Shown here: positions 41,924-50,620 of the stretch, piece by piece
Numbering within the stretch: the first letter of the stretch is position 1
How the letters are laid out: every line of letters starts with the position of its first letter
DNA from: Gemmatimonadaceae bacterium
GTDB taxonomy: Bacteria; Gemmatimonadota; Gemmatimonadetes; Gemmatimonadales; Gemmatimonadaceae
Direction: 5' to 3'
Length of the DNA stretch: 63,856 bases
Assembly (NCBI GenBank): GCA_025928185.1
Contig: JAICKA010000009.1
Span: 1-63,856, forward strand
Notes under the pieces: generated by a model
What the model was told of the DNA's origin: nothing
Database searches by the model: none
Seen by the model: the letters and a program-made list of their open reading frames with translations, nothing else
Program-made: the position numbers and the translations under genes

Positions 41924-43189
41924 TCAAGCCGCTGGAGCAGCCTCCGGTTCGCGCTTTGGACGAACGTACTCCTCCATACCCAACCCTAGCAGAATCGTGC
42001 CAGCGACGAGTCCGGCCGACGCAAAGAATGGGAGTTCTGGAAACTTGTCGAACGCCCATCCGGCGAGTAGCGGAAAGACCACCCGCGCCCCGCCGCCGAA
42101 CGTCTGCTGAACTCCCATGTACAGCCCACGTTCGTTGTTCGGAATGACTCGTGACAAGAGTGCGGTAACACACGGAAACGTGAACGCCGTACCGATCGGC
42201 ACGAGAGCGACGGCCAGTGCGAGCGGCACGTACGGCAACAGGGCGATCATGAAATGCGGCAGAATCGCCCCATACCGATCGGCAAATTGCTCCGGCGTTC
42301 CCGCCAGGTGCATCAGTGGAAGTATCGCCAGCCCGAGCGAGAGGATCAGTAATCCGACACGCGACAGGCGAACCTCCCCTAGTCGGTCCACCGCCGGACC
42401 GAGCACGGCCGCGCGGACGATGATCGACAGCACGCCGACATACATGAAGAAGATGCCGATGGTGTTCGCCGTCACAGCGAACCGCGCCGCGAGGAACAGG
42501 GCCAGGATCGCGTTCATTCCCTGAAAGGCGCCGATCGCGATGGCGTAGATCCAGATCAGCCGCGGCGCTGGCGCATTCGAGTGCGTGATCACGTGCAGCA
42601 CGGCCTGCAACGAACGGCCGCGGCGCGGCATTGCGTTCGCCTCGGCCATATCTCGCGACTCGTGCAGGAAGCGGGCGGCGAACATGATGTTCACCACGCA
42701 CAGCAACGCCGCCGCGAGGCCGGGCCCGTGTGAACCCGCGCCGAGCGCGAACGTGCCGATCACCGGGCCGAGCGCCACGCCGGCATTGGTCGATGCGGAC
42801 AACCAGCCCAGCCCCTTCGCGCGATCTTCCGGCTTCATCGCGTCGGCCACGTACGCCTGGATCACGCTCACCGTCCCGCCGCCCGCCCCCTGAACGAGCC
42901 GCGAGAGAAACAGCAGCCAGAGCGAGTCGGCGTATGCAAAGATCACGTACGCAATCGCCGACGCCGCGAGCCCCACGAGCAGCGCCGGCCGACGGCCGTA
43001 TCGGTCGGAAAAGCGTCCCCAGATCGGAGCACTCAGCAGCTGCGCGATCGCAAAGGCGGAGAACAGCATGCCGACCATGAAGGCGCTCGCGCCGAACGAC
43101 TTGGCGTAGAACGGCAGCAGCGGAACGATCATCAACAGTCCAACCATGTCGATGAACGCCGTGATCATGAGTACGACGAGTTTGGCCAT
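41924..43189 (-). CDS. MFS transporter (TetA/drug-exporter type)
   Basis: A 421-aa protein with 12 predicted membrane helices. The DHA1 signature GRFSDRYGRRPALLVGL lies between TM2 and TM3, and the antiporter-like motif C is replaced by LSASTNAGVALGPVIG. It probably exports drugs or metabolites with proton antiport; the substrate is unknown. The ABC-importer genes upstream are on the same strand, but a 162-bp gap with an inverted tandem array separates them. Confidence 0.9.
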   Translation of the reverse strand: MAKLVVLMITAFIDMVGLLMIVPLLPFYAKSFGASAFMVGMLFSAFAIAQLLSAPIWGRFSDRYGRRPALLVGLAASAIAYVIFAYADSLWLLFLSRLVQGAGGGTVSVIQAYVADAMKPEDRAKGLGWLSASTNAGVALGPVIGTFALGAGSHGPGLAAALLCVVNIMFAARFLHESRDMAEANAMPRRGRSLQAVLHVITHSNAPAPRLIWIYAIAIGAFQGMNAILALFLAARFAVTANTIGIFFMYVGVLSIIVRAAVLGPAVDRLGEVRLSRVGLLILSLGLAILPLMHLAGTPEQFADRYGAILPHFMIALLPYVPLALAVALVPIGTAFTFPCVTALLSRVIPNNERGLYMGVQQTFGGGARVVFPLLAGWAFDKFPELPFFASAGLVAGTILLGLGMEEYVRPKREPEAAPAA

Positions 43190-43202
43190 TGAAAAACAGG
43201 TA

Positions 43203-43355
43203 CTAGATGCTAGGTGCTTGGTGCTGGTGGGTTGCTAGATGCTAGATGCTGGATGGCTCGGTGTGAGGTGCTGGTTCGGCGGTAACGAGCTTGTCCAAGC
43301 GGCTGATGGGTACGAGCGCCTAGCATCCAGTCTCCCGCTAGCACCTAGCCACTAG
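43203..43355. repeat. Inverted pair of 7-bp tandem arrays (CTAGRTG units)
   Basis: The left array (43203-43255) has units CTAGATG, CTAGGTG, CTTGGTG, CTGGTGG, a 4-base break, CTAGATG, CTAGATG, CTGGATG. The right array (43317-43355), read on the minus strand, has CTAGTGG, CTAGGTG, CTAGCGG, a 4-base break, CTGGATG, CTAGGCG. The permease stop codon TAG is part of the first minus-strand unit. About 60 bp separate the arrays. Confidence 0.85.
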
Positions 43356-44236
43356 TTACCAGCTTCTTTCCCCAATGCCGTCGGCGGGACTGCTCGCCCA
43401 ACCACGCCGGCCAGAGCGACGATCGTGAGCACGTATGGTATCATCTCGACGAACTGCGACGGGATGAGTTGGACACCCTGAAGCTGAATCTCGACGCTCT
43501 CGGCCGCCGCGAACAGCAGACAGGCGAGCGCCGCTCGATAGGGATCCCACCGGCCGAATATCGTTGCCGCCAGCGCGATGAAGCCGCGCCCCGCCGTCAT
43601 CTCGGCGCTGAACTGGTGCTGATCGAACACCAGATACGCGCCGCCGAGTGCGGCAAGCAGTCCGGAAAGCGCAGCGGAAAGATAGCGGACCCGCTCGACG
43701 CTGATTCCAACCGATGCCGCCGCTTCGGGATGCTCGCCCACCGCACGCACGCGAAGGCCGAACGGCGTGCGGTAGAGCACCCAGCCGATGATGAACACCG
43801 TAAGAATCCCGATCCAGATCAACGGATTCCCGGCCAGCGCGGCGAAGCCCGAGCCAGCTCGCTCCTCACCAAAGCTCGGTATGCGCGGCGAGTTCGCCGA
43901 GCTGTGAAACGCCAATCTGAGAAAGAACTCCGTTGCGCCGGTGACGAGCAGATTCACCGCGACGCCGACGACGACCTGATCGCCCCGGAACCGAATCGAC
44001 GCGACCGCATACAACAGCGCGAGTGCCACACCACCGGCCATTGCGCCGAGCAGGCCGATCCATGCACTGCCGCTGTAATAGCTGGCGAGTGCGCCGCAGA
44101 AGGCGCCGCCGAGCATGTATCCCTCGAGGCCGAGCCCGATGAGGCCCGACTTCTCCGTCATCACGCCGCCGGTGGCCGCGAAGAGATACGGAATGGCGAT
44201 GCGCAACGTCTGCGCGAGGAATGCGAGCACGATCAT
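43352..44236 (-). CDS. ABC transporter permease (BMP/nucleoside-type importer), second subunit
   Basis: A 294-aa membrane permease with about eight to nine hydrophobic helices, of the RbsC/YufQ-like BPD_transp_2 family. Landmarks are GLEGYMLGGAFCGALASYY, GDQVVVGVAVNLLVTG and YRTPFGLRVRAVGEHPEAA. The ATG overlaps the upstream permease stop (ATGA). It forms the second half of the membrane channel with the product of the 44233-45348 gene. The stop codon is embedded in the CTAG tandem array. Confidence 0.92.
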   Translation of the reverse strand: MIVLAFLAQTLRIAIPYLFAATGGVMTEKSGLIGLGLEGYMLGGAFCGALASYYSGSAWIGLLGAMAGGVALALLYAVASIRFRGDQVVVGVAVNLLVTGATEFFLRLAFHSSANSPRIPSFGEERAGSGFAALAGNPLIWIGILTVFIIGWVLYRTPFGLRVRAVGEHPEAAASVGISVERVRYLSAALSGLLAALGGAYLVFDQHQFSAEMTAGRGFIALAATIFGRWDPYRAALACLLFAAAESVEIQLQGVQLIPSQFVEMIPYVLTIVALAGVVGRAVPPTALGKEAGN

Positions 44237-45348
44237 CGCGCGCCTTTGCCTCGCAGCAAGCGGCGCACCTCGGGCACGGACGCGGCCACGGCGATGATCA
44301 CGACGGCCTCGAGGACGTCCACCATCTGCTTCGGAACCATCGCGTTCACCGCGAGGCCGCCCTGCGAGATCGTCGCGAACGCGAGCGACGCGAGCGCGAC
44401 GCCGATCGGATTGTTGCGCCCGACGATCGCCACGGCGATGCCGAGGAAGCCGGCACCGGAGGCGAACGCATCTTCATAGTAGTACTTGTAACCGAGCACG
44501 AAATTCAGTCCGCCGATGCCGGCCAGCGCGCCCGAGAGGGCCAGCGCGCGCCACCACACGTTGCCGACGTTCACGCCGCCATATTCGGCGGCGAGCGGCT
44601 GCAATCCGGTGGCGCGCAGCTCGAAGCCGCGCCGCGTGCGGAACAGGTACCACCACGTGGCGATCACCGCGATGATCGCGAGCACGATCACCATGCTCGC
44701 CGCCGATCCGTGAAAACCCGGGATGTACGCCGAGAGGCGCGGCAGTGCTCCGCCATCGATCGGCGCCGTGTGCAGCGTGTCCGGAACCTTGAGATGCGCC
44801 GACACCAGGTAGTTGAGCAGCGCCAGCACGACGAAGTTGAGCATGATCGTCGTGATCACTTCGTGCGCGCCGAACTTGGCCTTGAGTGCCCCCGGAATGC
44901 CGCCGACGATCCCGCCGCCGAGCGCGGCGGCGACGATGTAGATCGGCAGCGTGACGAGCGCCGGCAGGCCGGCGGGCAGCAGCAGTCCGACCATTGCCGC
45001 GCAGAATCCGCCCGCGGCGAGCTGACTCTCGGCGCCGATGTTGAACAGGCCGGCGCGCAAGCCGACCGCGACGGCGAGTCCGGTGAACGTCAGCGTTGTC
45101 GCCTTGTACAGCACCTGCCCGAAGCCGTACGCGTTGCCCCACGTTCCTTCGATCAGCAGCCGGTACACCGCGCCCGGGTTCTGACCGAATGAGAGAATCA
45201 GAATGTCGCCGACAAGCGCGGCCACGAGCAGCGCGACGAGCGCCGGCAGGATGGCCTCCTGGATCCTCGCGCGACCCGAGCGCCGGTCCGCCGGCGGCGC
45301 TGCCGACGGGGGCGCCGGGGTGATCTCGGTGGCGTGGGTCGTCGTCAC
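44233..45348 (-). CDS. ABC transporter permease (BMP/nucleoside-type importer), first subunit
   Basis: A 371-aa permease of the BPD_transp_2 family. The Pro/Ala-rich N-terminal 30 residues are cytoplasmic, followed by eight to ten helices. Conserved stretches are GLRAGLFNIGAESQLAAGG, FGAHEVITTIMLNFVVLALLNY and ATGLQPLAAEYGGVNV. The GTG start at 45348 overlaps the ATPase stop by 4 bp. It belongs to the four-gene importer bmp-ATPase-permease-permease, which usually takes up purine nucleosides or similar ligands. Confidence 0.92.
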   Translation of the reverse strand: MTTTHATEITPAPPSAAPPADRRSGRARIQEAILPALVALLVAALVGDILILSFGQNPGAVYRLLIEGTWGNAYGFGQVLYKATTLTFTGLAVAVGLRAGLFNIGAESQLAAGGFCAAMVGLLLPAGLPALVTLPIYIVAAALGGGIVGGIPGALKAKFGAHEVITTIMLNFVVLALLNYLVSAHLKVPDTLHTAPIDGGALPRLSAYIPGFHGSAASMVIVLAIIAVIATWWYLFRTRRGFELRATGLQPLAAEYGGVNVGNVWWRALALSGALAGIGGLNFVLGYKYYYEDAFASGAGFLGIAVAIVGRNNPIGVALASLAFATISQGGLAVNAMVPKQMVDVLEAVVIIAVAASVPEVRRLLRGKGAR

Positions 45349-46907
45349 GCGGCGCGGTCCGGCGTGGCGCCGGTCATGAACGGTCCCAGGATCTCCTCGT
45401 TCGCGGCGGCGCGCGGCAGCACGGTTGCAAACCGTCCACCGTACATCACCGCGATGCGATCGGACAGCGCGAGAATTTCGGCGAGATCGGCGGAGACGAG
45501 CAGGATCGCCTTGCCGGCGGCGCGCGCGTCGCGGAGTCGCGCGTGGATGAACTCGATCGCGCCCACGTCCACGCCGCGCGTCGGTTGCGCGGCGAGCAGC
45601 ACCTGAAACTCGCGCGACATTTCGCGCGCGATCACGATCTTCTGCTGATTGCCGCCGGAAAGAGCGAGCGCCGAGGCGGCCGGATCGGCCGGGCGAATGT
45701 CGTACGCTTCGATCTGCCGGTGCGCGTTGTCGAGAATGCGCGCCCGATCGAGCTGCGCGCCGCGCGTGAAGCGGTGCTGCTGCCCGAGAATGAGATTGTC
45801 CGCCACCGAGTACTCGAGGATCAGGCCGCGTGCCTGACGATCTTCCGGAATGTGCGACAGACCCGCGTCGCCACGCGCGCGCACCGACAGCTCGGTGACG
45901 TCGCGCCGGCCGAGTGCGATGGTGCCGCTCGATGCGCGCCGCAGCCCGGCGAGCGCTTCGAGCAGCTCCGTCTGGCCGTTCCCTTCCACCCCCGCAATGC
46001 CGAGAATCTCGCCGGCCGCGACCGAAAAGCTGACGCCGCGCACCGCATCCAGCCCGCGCCCGCGCGACACAACGAGATCGCGCACGTCGAGCAGCTCCGT
46101 GCTCGGCGCGAGGTGCTTGGACGAATCCGCGGCTCCGGGTGAGCTCTCGGCGACGTACGTGGCCGCGAGCTGTACATCGCGGCCGACCATCGCCCGCGCA
46201 ATCTCGGCCGGCGTCGTCGACGATGTACGCATTCGCTCGACCGTGCGGCCGTGTCGCATGACCGTGATCGTGTCCGAGATCGCCATCACCTCGTCGAGCT
46301 TGTGCGTGATGAGCACGATCGTCTCGCCGCGATCGCGCATTTGCCGCAGCACCGTCCACAGCTCGCTCACCTCGGGCGGCGAGAGCACGGCCGTTGGTTC
46401 GTCGAGAACGAGAATTCTCGCACCGCGGTAGAGCGTCTTGAGGATTTCCACGCGCTGCGCCTCGCCGACCGACAATTCGCCGACGAGGCGCGTCGGTTCG
46501 ACCGCAAGGCCGGTCGTGCGGCTCAGCTCCGCCACGTCGCGATTCGCCCGCGCGCGATCGAGTTGGCCGGCCTTCGTCAGCTCGCGGCCGAGCACGACGT
46601 TTTCCGCGACGGTGAGCGTCGGCACGAGCATGAAGTGCTGGTGAACCATGCCGACGCCGGCGTCGATCGCGCGTGCCGTCGACCAGCCGGTGACGTCGCG
46701 CCCATTGACTTCCATTCGGCCGGCGTCCGGCGTGTACATCCCGCTCAACACACGCATGAGCGTCGACTTGCCGGCGCCGTTCTCGCCGACGAGCGCGTGG
46801 ATTTCGCCTCGCGCCACCTCGAGCGACGCGCCGCGATTGGCCCGCACGGGGCCGAACGATTTGTCGATGTCGATGAGACGAATGGCGAGCGTCGAATCGT
46901 CCGCCAT
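45345..46907 (-). CDS. Double-domain ABC transporter ATPase (BMP/nucleoside-type importer)
   Basis: A 520-aa protein with two nucleotide-binding domains. Domain 1 has Walker A GENGAGKSTLM, signature LSVGEAQRVEILK and Walker B ILVLDEPTAVL. Domain 2 has a degenerate Walker A, GVEGNGQTELL, signature LSGGNQQKIVIAR and Walker B VLLAAQPTRGVDVG, as usual for sugar/nucleoside-type importers in which one site is inactive. It starts two bases after the bmp stop. It energises uptake through the two permeases. Confidence 0.95.
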   Translation of the reverse strand: MADDSTLAIRLIDIDKSFGPVRANRGASLEVARGEIHALVGENGAGKSTLMRVLSGMYTPDAGRMEVNGRDVTGWSTARAIDAGVGMVHQHFMLVPTLTVAENVVLGRELTKAGQLDRARANRDVAELSRTTGLAVEPTRLVGELSVGEAQRVEILKTLYRGARILVLDEPTAVLSPPEVSELWTVLRQMRDRGETIVLITHKLDEVMAISDTITVMRHGRTVERMRTSSTTPAEIARAMVGRDVQLAATYVAESSPGAADSSKHLAPSTELLDVRDLVVSRGRGLDAVRGVSFSVAAGEILGIAGVEGNGQTELLEALAGLRRASSGTIALGRRDVTELSVRARGDAGLSHIPEDRQARGLILEYSVADNLILGQQHRFTRGAQLDRARILDNAHRQIEAYDIRPADPAASALALSGGNQQKIVIAREMSREFQVLLAAQPTRGVDVGAIEFIHARLRDARAAGKAILLVSADLAEILALSDRIAVMYGGRFATVLPRAAANEEILGPFMTGATPDRAA

Positions 46908-46909
46908 GC

Positions 46910-47947
46910 TCACCGCGTGCTCGGCACGGTGATCCTGCCGGCGACGATATCCGCCTTCAGCTGCTCGAGCTTCGCATGCACGCTGTCCGGAATGAGCGCG
47001 CGATTGTGCTCGTCGTACACGTAGCCGACGCCGTTCTGCGCGAGACCGAACTCGTAGACGCCGCCCTGGAACGTGCCGTTCTTCACGCGCCGGATCATGT
47101 CGAACACGGCGACGTCCACGCCTTTCACCATCGAGGTGAGAATGCGGCCCGGGGCTTCGTCGTACTGATCCGCGTCGACGCCGATCGCGTACTTGCCCGT
47201 CTGCCGCGCCGCCTCGAACACGCCAAGGCCGGTGGAACCGGACGCGTGGAAGATCACGTTGGCGCCCTGCGCGTACTCCGTGAGCGCGAGTTCCTTGCCC
47301 TTGCCGGGATTGCGAAAGGCATCGGGCGTCACGCCGGCGTACGAGACGAGCACCGTGCAATCCGGGCACACGTATTTCACTCCCGCACGATAGCCCGCTT
47401 CGAATTTCTGAATCAGCGGCGAGTCCATGCCGCCGACGAAGCCAACCTTCTTCGAATGGCCGACCATCGCCGCGAGCGCGCCGACGAGAAACGAGCCTTC
47501 CTCTTCCTTGAACTTGAGCGCCGCGACGTTCGGCGGCGGCGGAATCACGTGGCCCGCGTTGTCGGTCGCCAGCGAGTAGTCGACGCCGGCGAAGTCGGTA
47601 TGCGGATATTCCTTGGCGAGCGCCGCGATGTCGTCCGTGAAGATGAACCCCACGCCGATGACGAGGTCCATGTGCTCGGCGGCGAGCAGCCGCAGTCCCG
47701 CTTCGCGATCCGAACCTTCACCCGGCTCGATGAGCCGGATGCGCGCGCCAAGCTCCTTCTCCGCGAGCATGGCGCCGCGATACGCGCCGTCGTTGAACGA
47801 CTTGTCGCCGAGTCCGCCCACGTCGAGGACGATGCCGACGTTGACGGCATCCGTCACCGCCGCTGGTGCGGCCGGTGCAACGTGAACGAAGAGGAGCGCC
47901 GCATTGACGATCACGAGGACGCCAACGAGCACGAGCAGCTTGCGCAT
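46910..47947 (-). CDS. BMP-family substrate-binding protein of ABC importer
   Basis: A 345-aa periplasmic binding protein of the basic membrane protein family. An N-terminal hydrophobic export segment (MRKLLVLVGVLVIVNAALL) lacks a lipobox cysteine, so it is not a lipoprotein. Mature-domain landmarks are GIVLDVGGLGDKSFNDGAYRG, GVGFIFTDDIAALAKEYP, GGMDSPLIQKFEAGYRAG and IGVDADQYDEAPGRILTSMVKG, typical of nucleoside binders. It is first in the importer operon and divergent from nadB across 48 bp. Confidence 0.93.
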   Translation of the reverse strand: MRKLLVLVGVLVIVNAALLFVHVAPAAPAAVTDAVNVGIVLDVGGLGDKSFNDGAYRGAMLAEKELGARIRLIEPGEGSDREAGLRLLAAEHMDLVIGVGFIFTDDIAALAKEYPHTDFAGVDYSLATDNAGHVIPPPPNVAALKFKEEEGSFLVGALAAMVGHSKKVGFVGGMDSPLIQKFEAGYRAGVKYVCPDCTVLVSYAGVTPDAFRNPGKGKELALTEYAQGANVIFHASGSTGLGVFEAARQTGKYAIGVDADQYDEAPGRILTSMVKGVDVAVFDMIRRVKNGTFQGGVYEFGLAQNGVGYVYDEHNRALIPDSVHAKLEQLKADIVAGRITVPSTR

Positions 47948-47995
47948 CAGGAAAGTTTCGCCGCTGCGCTGGATGGCGGCAAGTAGCTTTCGAGC

Positions 47996-49504
47996 ATGAC
48001 GGAGCGTATGCGGACGCGATTTCTCGTCGTGGGAAGCGGTGTGGCCGGCTTGCATACCGCGTGGCGCGCATCGCAGCACGGCGACGTGCTGCTCCTTACC
48101 AAACGCTCACTTTTCGACAGCGCCACGGCGTACGCGCAGGGCGGCATCGCCGCAGCGCTCGGCGCCGGTGACTCGCCGGCGCTGCACCGGCAGGATACGC
48201 TCGCCGCAGGTGCGGCCCTCTGCGACGCCGCCGCCGTCCAGGTGCTCGTCGAGGAAGGTCCGGCGCGTGTGCGCGAGCTGCAGACCGCCGGCGCACACTT
48301 CGATCTCGACCCGGCGGGCCGTCTGCTGCTCGGCCGCGAAGCGGCGCATTCGAAGAACCGGATCGTCCACGCGCATGGTGATCAGACGGGCGCGGAGGTG
48401 GCGCGCACGCTCGTCGCGCGCGTGCGGGATACGCCGGCCATTCGTGTGCTCGAGCGAGCCCGCGTGCTGGATCTCATCATGCGGCGTGGCGTGTGTGTCG
48501 GCGTTCGAGCGAGTCTTGGCGGTCGCGCGACGGATATCGTGGCCGACGCCACGGTGCTGGCCACGGGTGGCTGCGGACAGATTTATCGCTACACGACGAA
48601 TCCCGAGGTGGCCACCGGCGACGGGTACGCCATCGCACACCGCGCCGGGGTGCGCCTGGCGGACATGGAGTTCGTGCAGTTCCATCCCACCGCGCTGGCG
48701 ACGGCGGAGAACCCGCTCGCGCTCATTTCGGAAGCGGTGCGCGGCGAAGGGGCGGTTCTCGTGAATTCGCGCGGCGAGCGATTCATGGCCGCCAAGCATC
48801 GGCTCGCCGAGCTGGCGCCGCGCGATGTGGTCGCACGTGCCATCTTCCGCGAACAGCGGCATGGGCCGGTGTTCCTGGACGCGCGCATGCTCGGCGAGCG
48901 GTTCGCGGAGCGCTTTCCGGGCATCTTCGCGCTCTGTCGCGCTCGCGGCATCGATCCGCGCCGCGAGCTCATCCCGGTTACGCCGGCGGCGCATTACATG
49001 ATGGGTGGTATCGTCACCGATCTTCGCGGCCGCTCGAGCGCGACCCGGCTGTACGCTGTGGGAGAGGTGGCGCGCACCGGCGTGCACGGGGCGAATCGGC
49101 TCGCGTCGAATTCGCTGCTCGAAGGACTGGTGTTCGCCGAACGCGTCGCCCGCGACATGACGGGCGTAAAGCCGCTCGGCGAGGTGAAGCCGATGAAGTC
49201 GTGGACCGTGCCGCCGCTCGCCGATCGCGGCGCCGCGCAGGTGCTTGCCGACGCGATACGCTCGGTGATGTGGGACGATGCCGGCATTGCGCGAACGGCG
49301 CGCGGGTTGCGGGCGGCGCTGGAGCAGCTCGACGAAGTCGAGACGCGACTCACGCCCGGAATGACGGAAGAGCGCAACATGCTGGACACAGCGCGGCTCG
49401 TCGCGGAAGCCGCGCTCGTGCGGCGTGAATCGCGCGGCGGCCACTATCGAACGGACTACCCGCGTGCGAAGCGGAGCTGGGCGGGGAGACATATAGAACG
49501 GTAG
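47996..49504 (+). CDS. nadB: L-aspartate oxidase
   Basis: A 502-aa FAD enzyme that oxidises L-aspartate to iminoaspartate, the first step of quinolinate synthesis. FAD motif VVGSGVAGLHTAWRA, DSATAYAQGGIAAAL, VLATGGCGQIYRYTTNP, MEFVQFHPTAL, AAHYMMGGIVTD and GANRLASNSLLEGLVFAERV are all present and in order. Length fits NadB rather than succinate dehydrogenase. It starts the nadB-nadA-nadC operon. Its last residues and TAG stop lie within a GGTAGAAC/GGTGGAAC tandem array. Confidence 0.96.
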   Translation: MTERMRTRFLVVGSGVAGLHTAWRASQHGDVLLLTKRSLFDSATAYAQGGIAAALGAGDSPALHRQDTLAAGAALCDAAAVQVLVEEGPARVRELQTAGAHFDLDPAGRLLLGREAAHSKNRIVHAHGDQTGAEVARTLVARVRDTPAIRVLERARVLDLIMRRGVCVGVRASLGGRATDIVADATVLATGGCGQIYRYTTNPEVATGDGYAIAHRAGVRLADMEFVQFHPTALATAENPLALISEAVRGEGAVLVNSRGERFMAAKHRLAELAPRDVVARAIFREQRHGPVFLDARMLGERFAERFPGIFALCRARGIDPRRELIPVTPAAHYMMGGIVTDLRGRSSATRLYAVGEVARTGVHGANRLASNSLLEGLVFAERVARDMTGVKPLGEVKPMKSWTVPPLADRGAAQVLADAIRSVMWDDAGIARTARGLRAALEQLDEVETRLTPGMTEERNMLDTARLVAEAALVRRESRGGHYRTDYPRAKRSWAGRHIER

Positions 49505-49591
49505 AACGGTGGAACGGCGGAACGGATGAACGCGCGGGCACAGCAGTCTGAGTTCATCCGCATTTCCGTTCCACCGTTCCACCGCTCCACC
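49492..49591. repeat. Inverted pair of 8-bp tandem arrays (GGTGGAAC units) between nadB and nadA
   Basis: Left units are TATAGAAC, GGTAGAAC, GGTGGAAC, GGCGGAAC, GGATGAAC (49492-49531). Right units are GTTCATCC, GCATTTCC, GTTCCACC, GTTCCACC, GCTCCACC (49552-49591). The innermost units give a perfect 9-bp stem (49523-49531 with 49552-49560) and a 20-base loop. The nadB stop codon is inside the second left unit. The arrays fill nearly the whole gap. Confidence 0.9.
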
Positions 49592-49605
49592 GCTAGCTTT
49601 TCTTC

Positions 49606-50601
49606 ATGCCCGAGCTCCAATCCGAGATCAAGCGTCTCGCCCGCGAGCGGAACGCCGTCATTCTCGCCCACAACTACGAGCGCGCCGAAGTCCAGGACGC
49701 CGCCGACTTCGTCGGAGATTCGCTCGGCCTCTCGCGCGAGGCGGCCCGAACGCGCGCCGACGTGATCGTCTTCTGCGGCGTGCACTTCATGGCGGAAACC
49801 GCGGCCATTCTGTCGCCGCACAAAACCGTGCTGCTGCCCGATCTCGCGGCGGGCTGCTCGCTCGCATCCACGATCGACGCACCGGCGCTGCGCGCCTGGA
49901 AGGCTGAGCATCCTGGCGCGATTGTCGTGTCGTACGTGAATACGACGGCCGAGGTGAAGGCCGAGAGCGACTACTGCTGCACCTCTGGGAACGCGGTCGA
50001 GGTCGTGAACTCGATTCCGGAGGATCATGAGATCCTCTTTCTCCCCGACATGTTCCTCGGCGCGCACGTAAGGCGTATGACCGGCCGCAAGAACATGCAC
50101 GTCTGGATGGGCGAGTGTCACGTACACGCGGGGATCGATCCGGAGAACATCCGGCTGCAGCGGACACTGCACCCCGAGGCCGAATTCCTGATCCACCCCG
50201 AATGCGGCTGCTCGACGAGCGTGCTCGAGGCGATGTCGGCCGGCGACGTCGATCCGGAGGGCGTGCAGATCCTGTCGACCGAGGGCATGATCAAGCGGCC
50301 GGCTTTATCGGATGCGAACGAATTCATCGTCGCCACGGAGGTAGGCATCTTGCATCGCCTCCGACGCGAGAATCCAAGCAAGCGATTCTTCGCGGCGAAC
50401 GAGCGGGCGTCGTGTGCGTACATGAAAGTCACGACGCTGGAGAAAGTCCGTGACTCGCTCGAGGGGATGCACTATCGTATTACGGTGCCGCCCGAGATCG
50501 CAGACCGGGCACGCCGAGCCATCGAACGGATGGTCGCGATTGGCGGTGGGGCGAAGCAGCCCCTGTCGCCCGTGGCGGATGGCATCGATCCAGGCGAATG
50601 A
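49606..50601 (+). CDS. nadA: Quinolinate synthase (4Fe-4S)
   Basis: A 331-aa enzyme that condenses iminoaspartate with dihydroxyacetone phosphate to quinolinate. The cluster cysteines are probably Cys84 (LAAGCSLAS), Cys171 (MGECHVHAGI) and Cys270 (RASCAYMKVTT). The conserved AHNYERAEVQDAADFVGDSL, YVNTTAEVKAESDYCCTS and HPECGCSTSV segments are complete. It is the second gene of the nad operon. The start codon lies 14 bases past the inverted repeat array. Confidence 0.97.
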   Translation: MPELQSEIKRLARERNAVILAHNYERAEVQDAADFVGDSLGLSREAARTRADVIVFCGVHFMAETAAILSPHKTVLLPDLAAGCSLASTIDAPALRAWKAEHPGAIVVSYVNTTAEVKAESDYCCTSGNAVEVVNSIPEDHEILFLPDMFLGAHVRRMTGRKNMHVWMGECHVHAGIDPENIRLQRTLHPEAEFLIHPECGCSTSVLEAMSAGDVDPEGVQILSTEGMIKRPALSDANEFIVATEVGILHRLRRENPSKRFFAANERASCAYMKVTTLEKVRDSLEGMHYRITVPPEIADRARRAIERMVAIGGGAKQPLSPVADGIDPGE

Positions 50602-50620
50602 TTCGGACAGGAGTGCCAGC

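Noticed and set aside
40128-42110. 660-aa open frame on the plus strand
   Set aside because: Antisense to the metalloprotease lipoprotein, which has a lipobox, HEYQH motif and strong ribosome-binding site.
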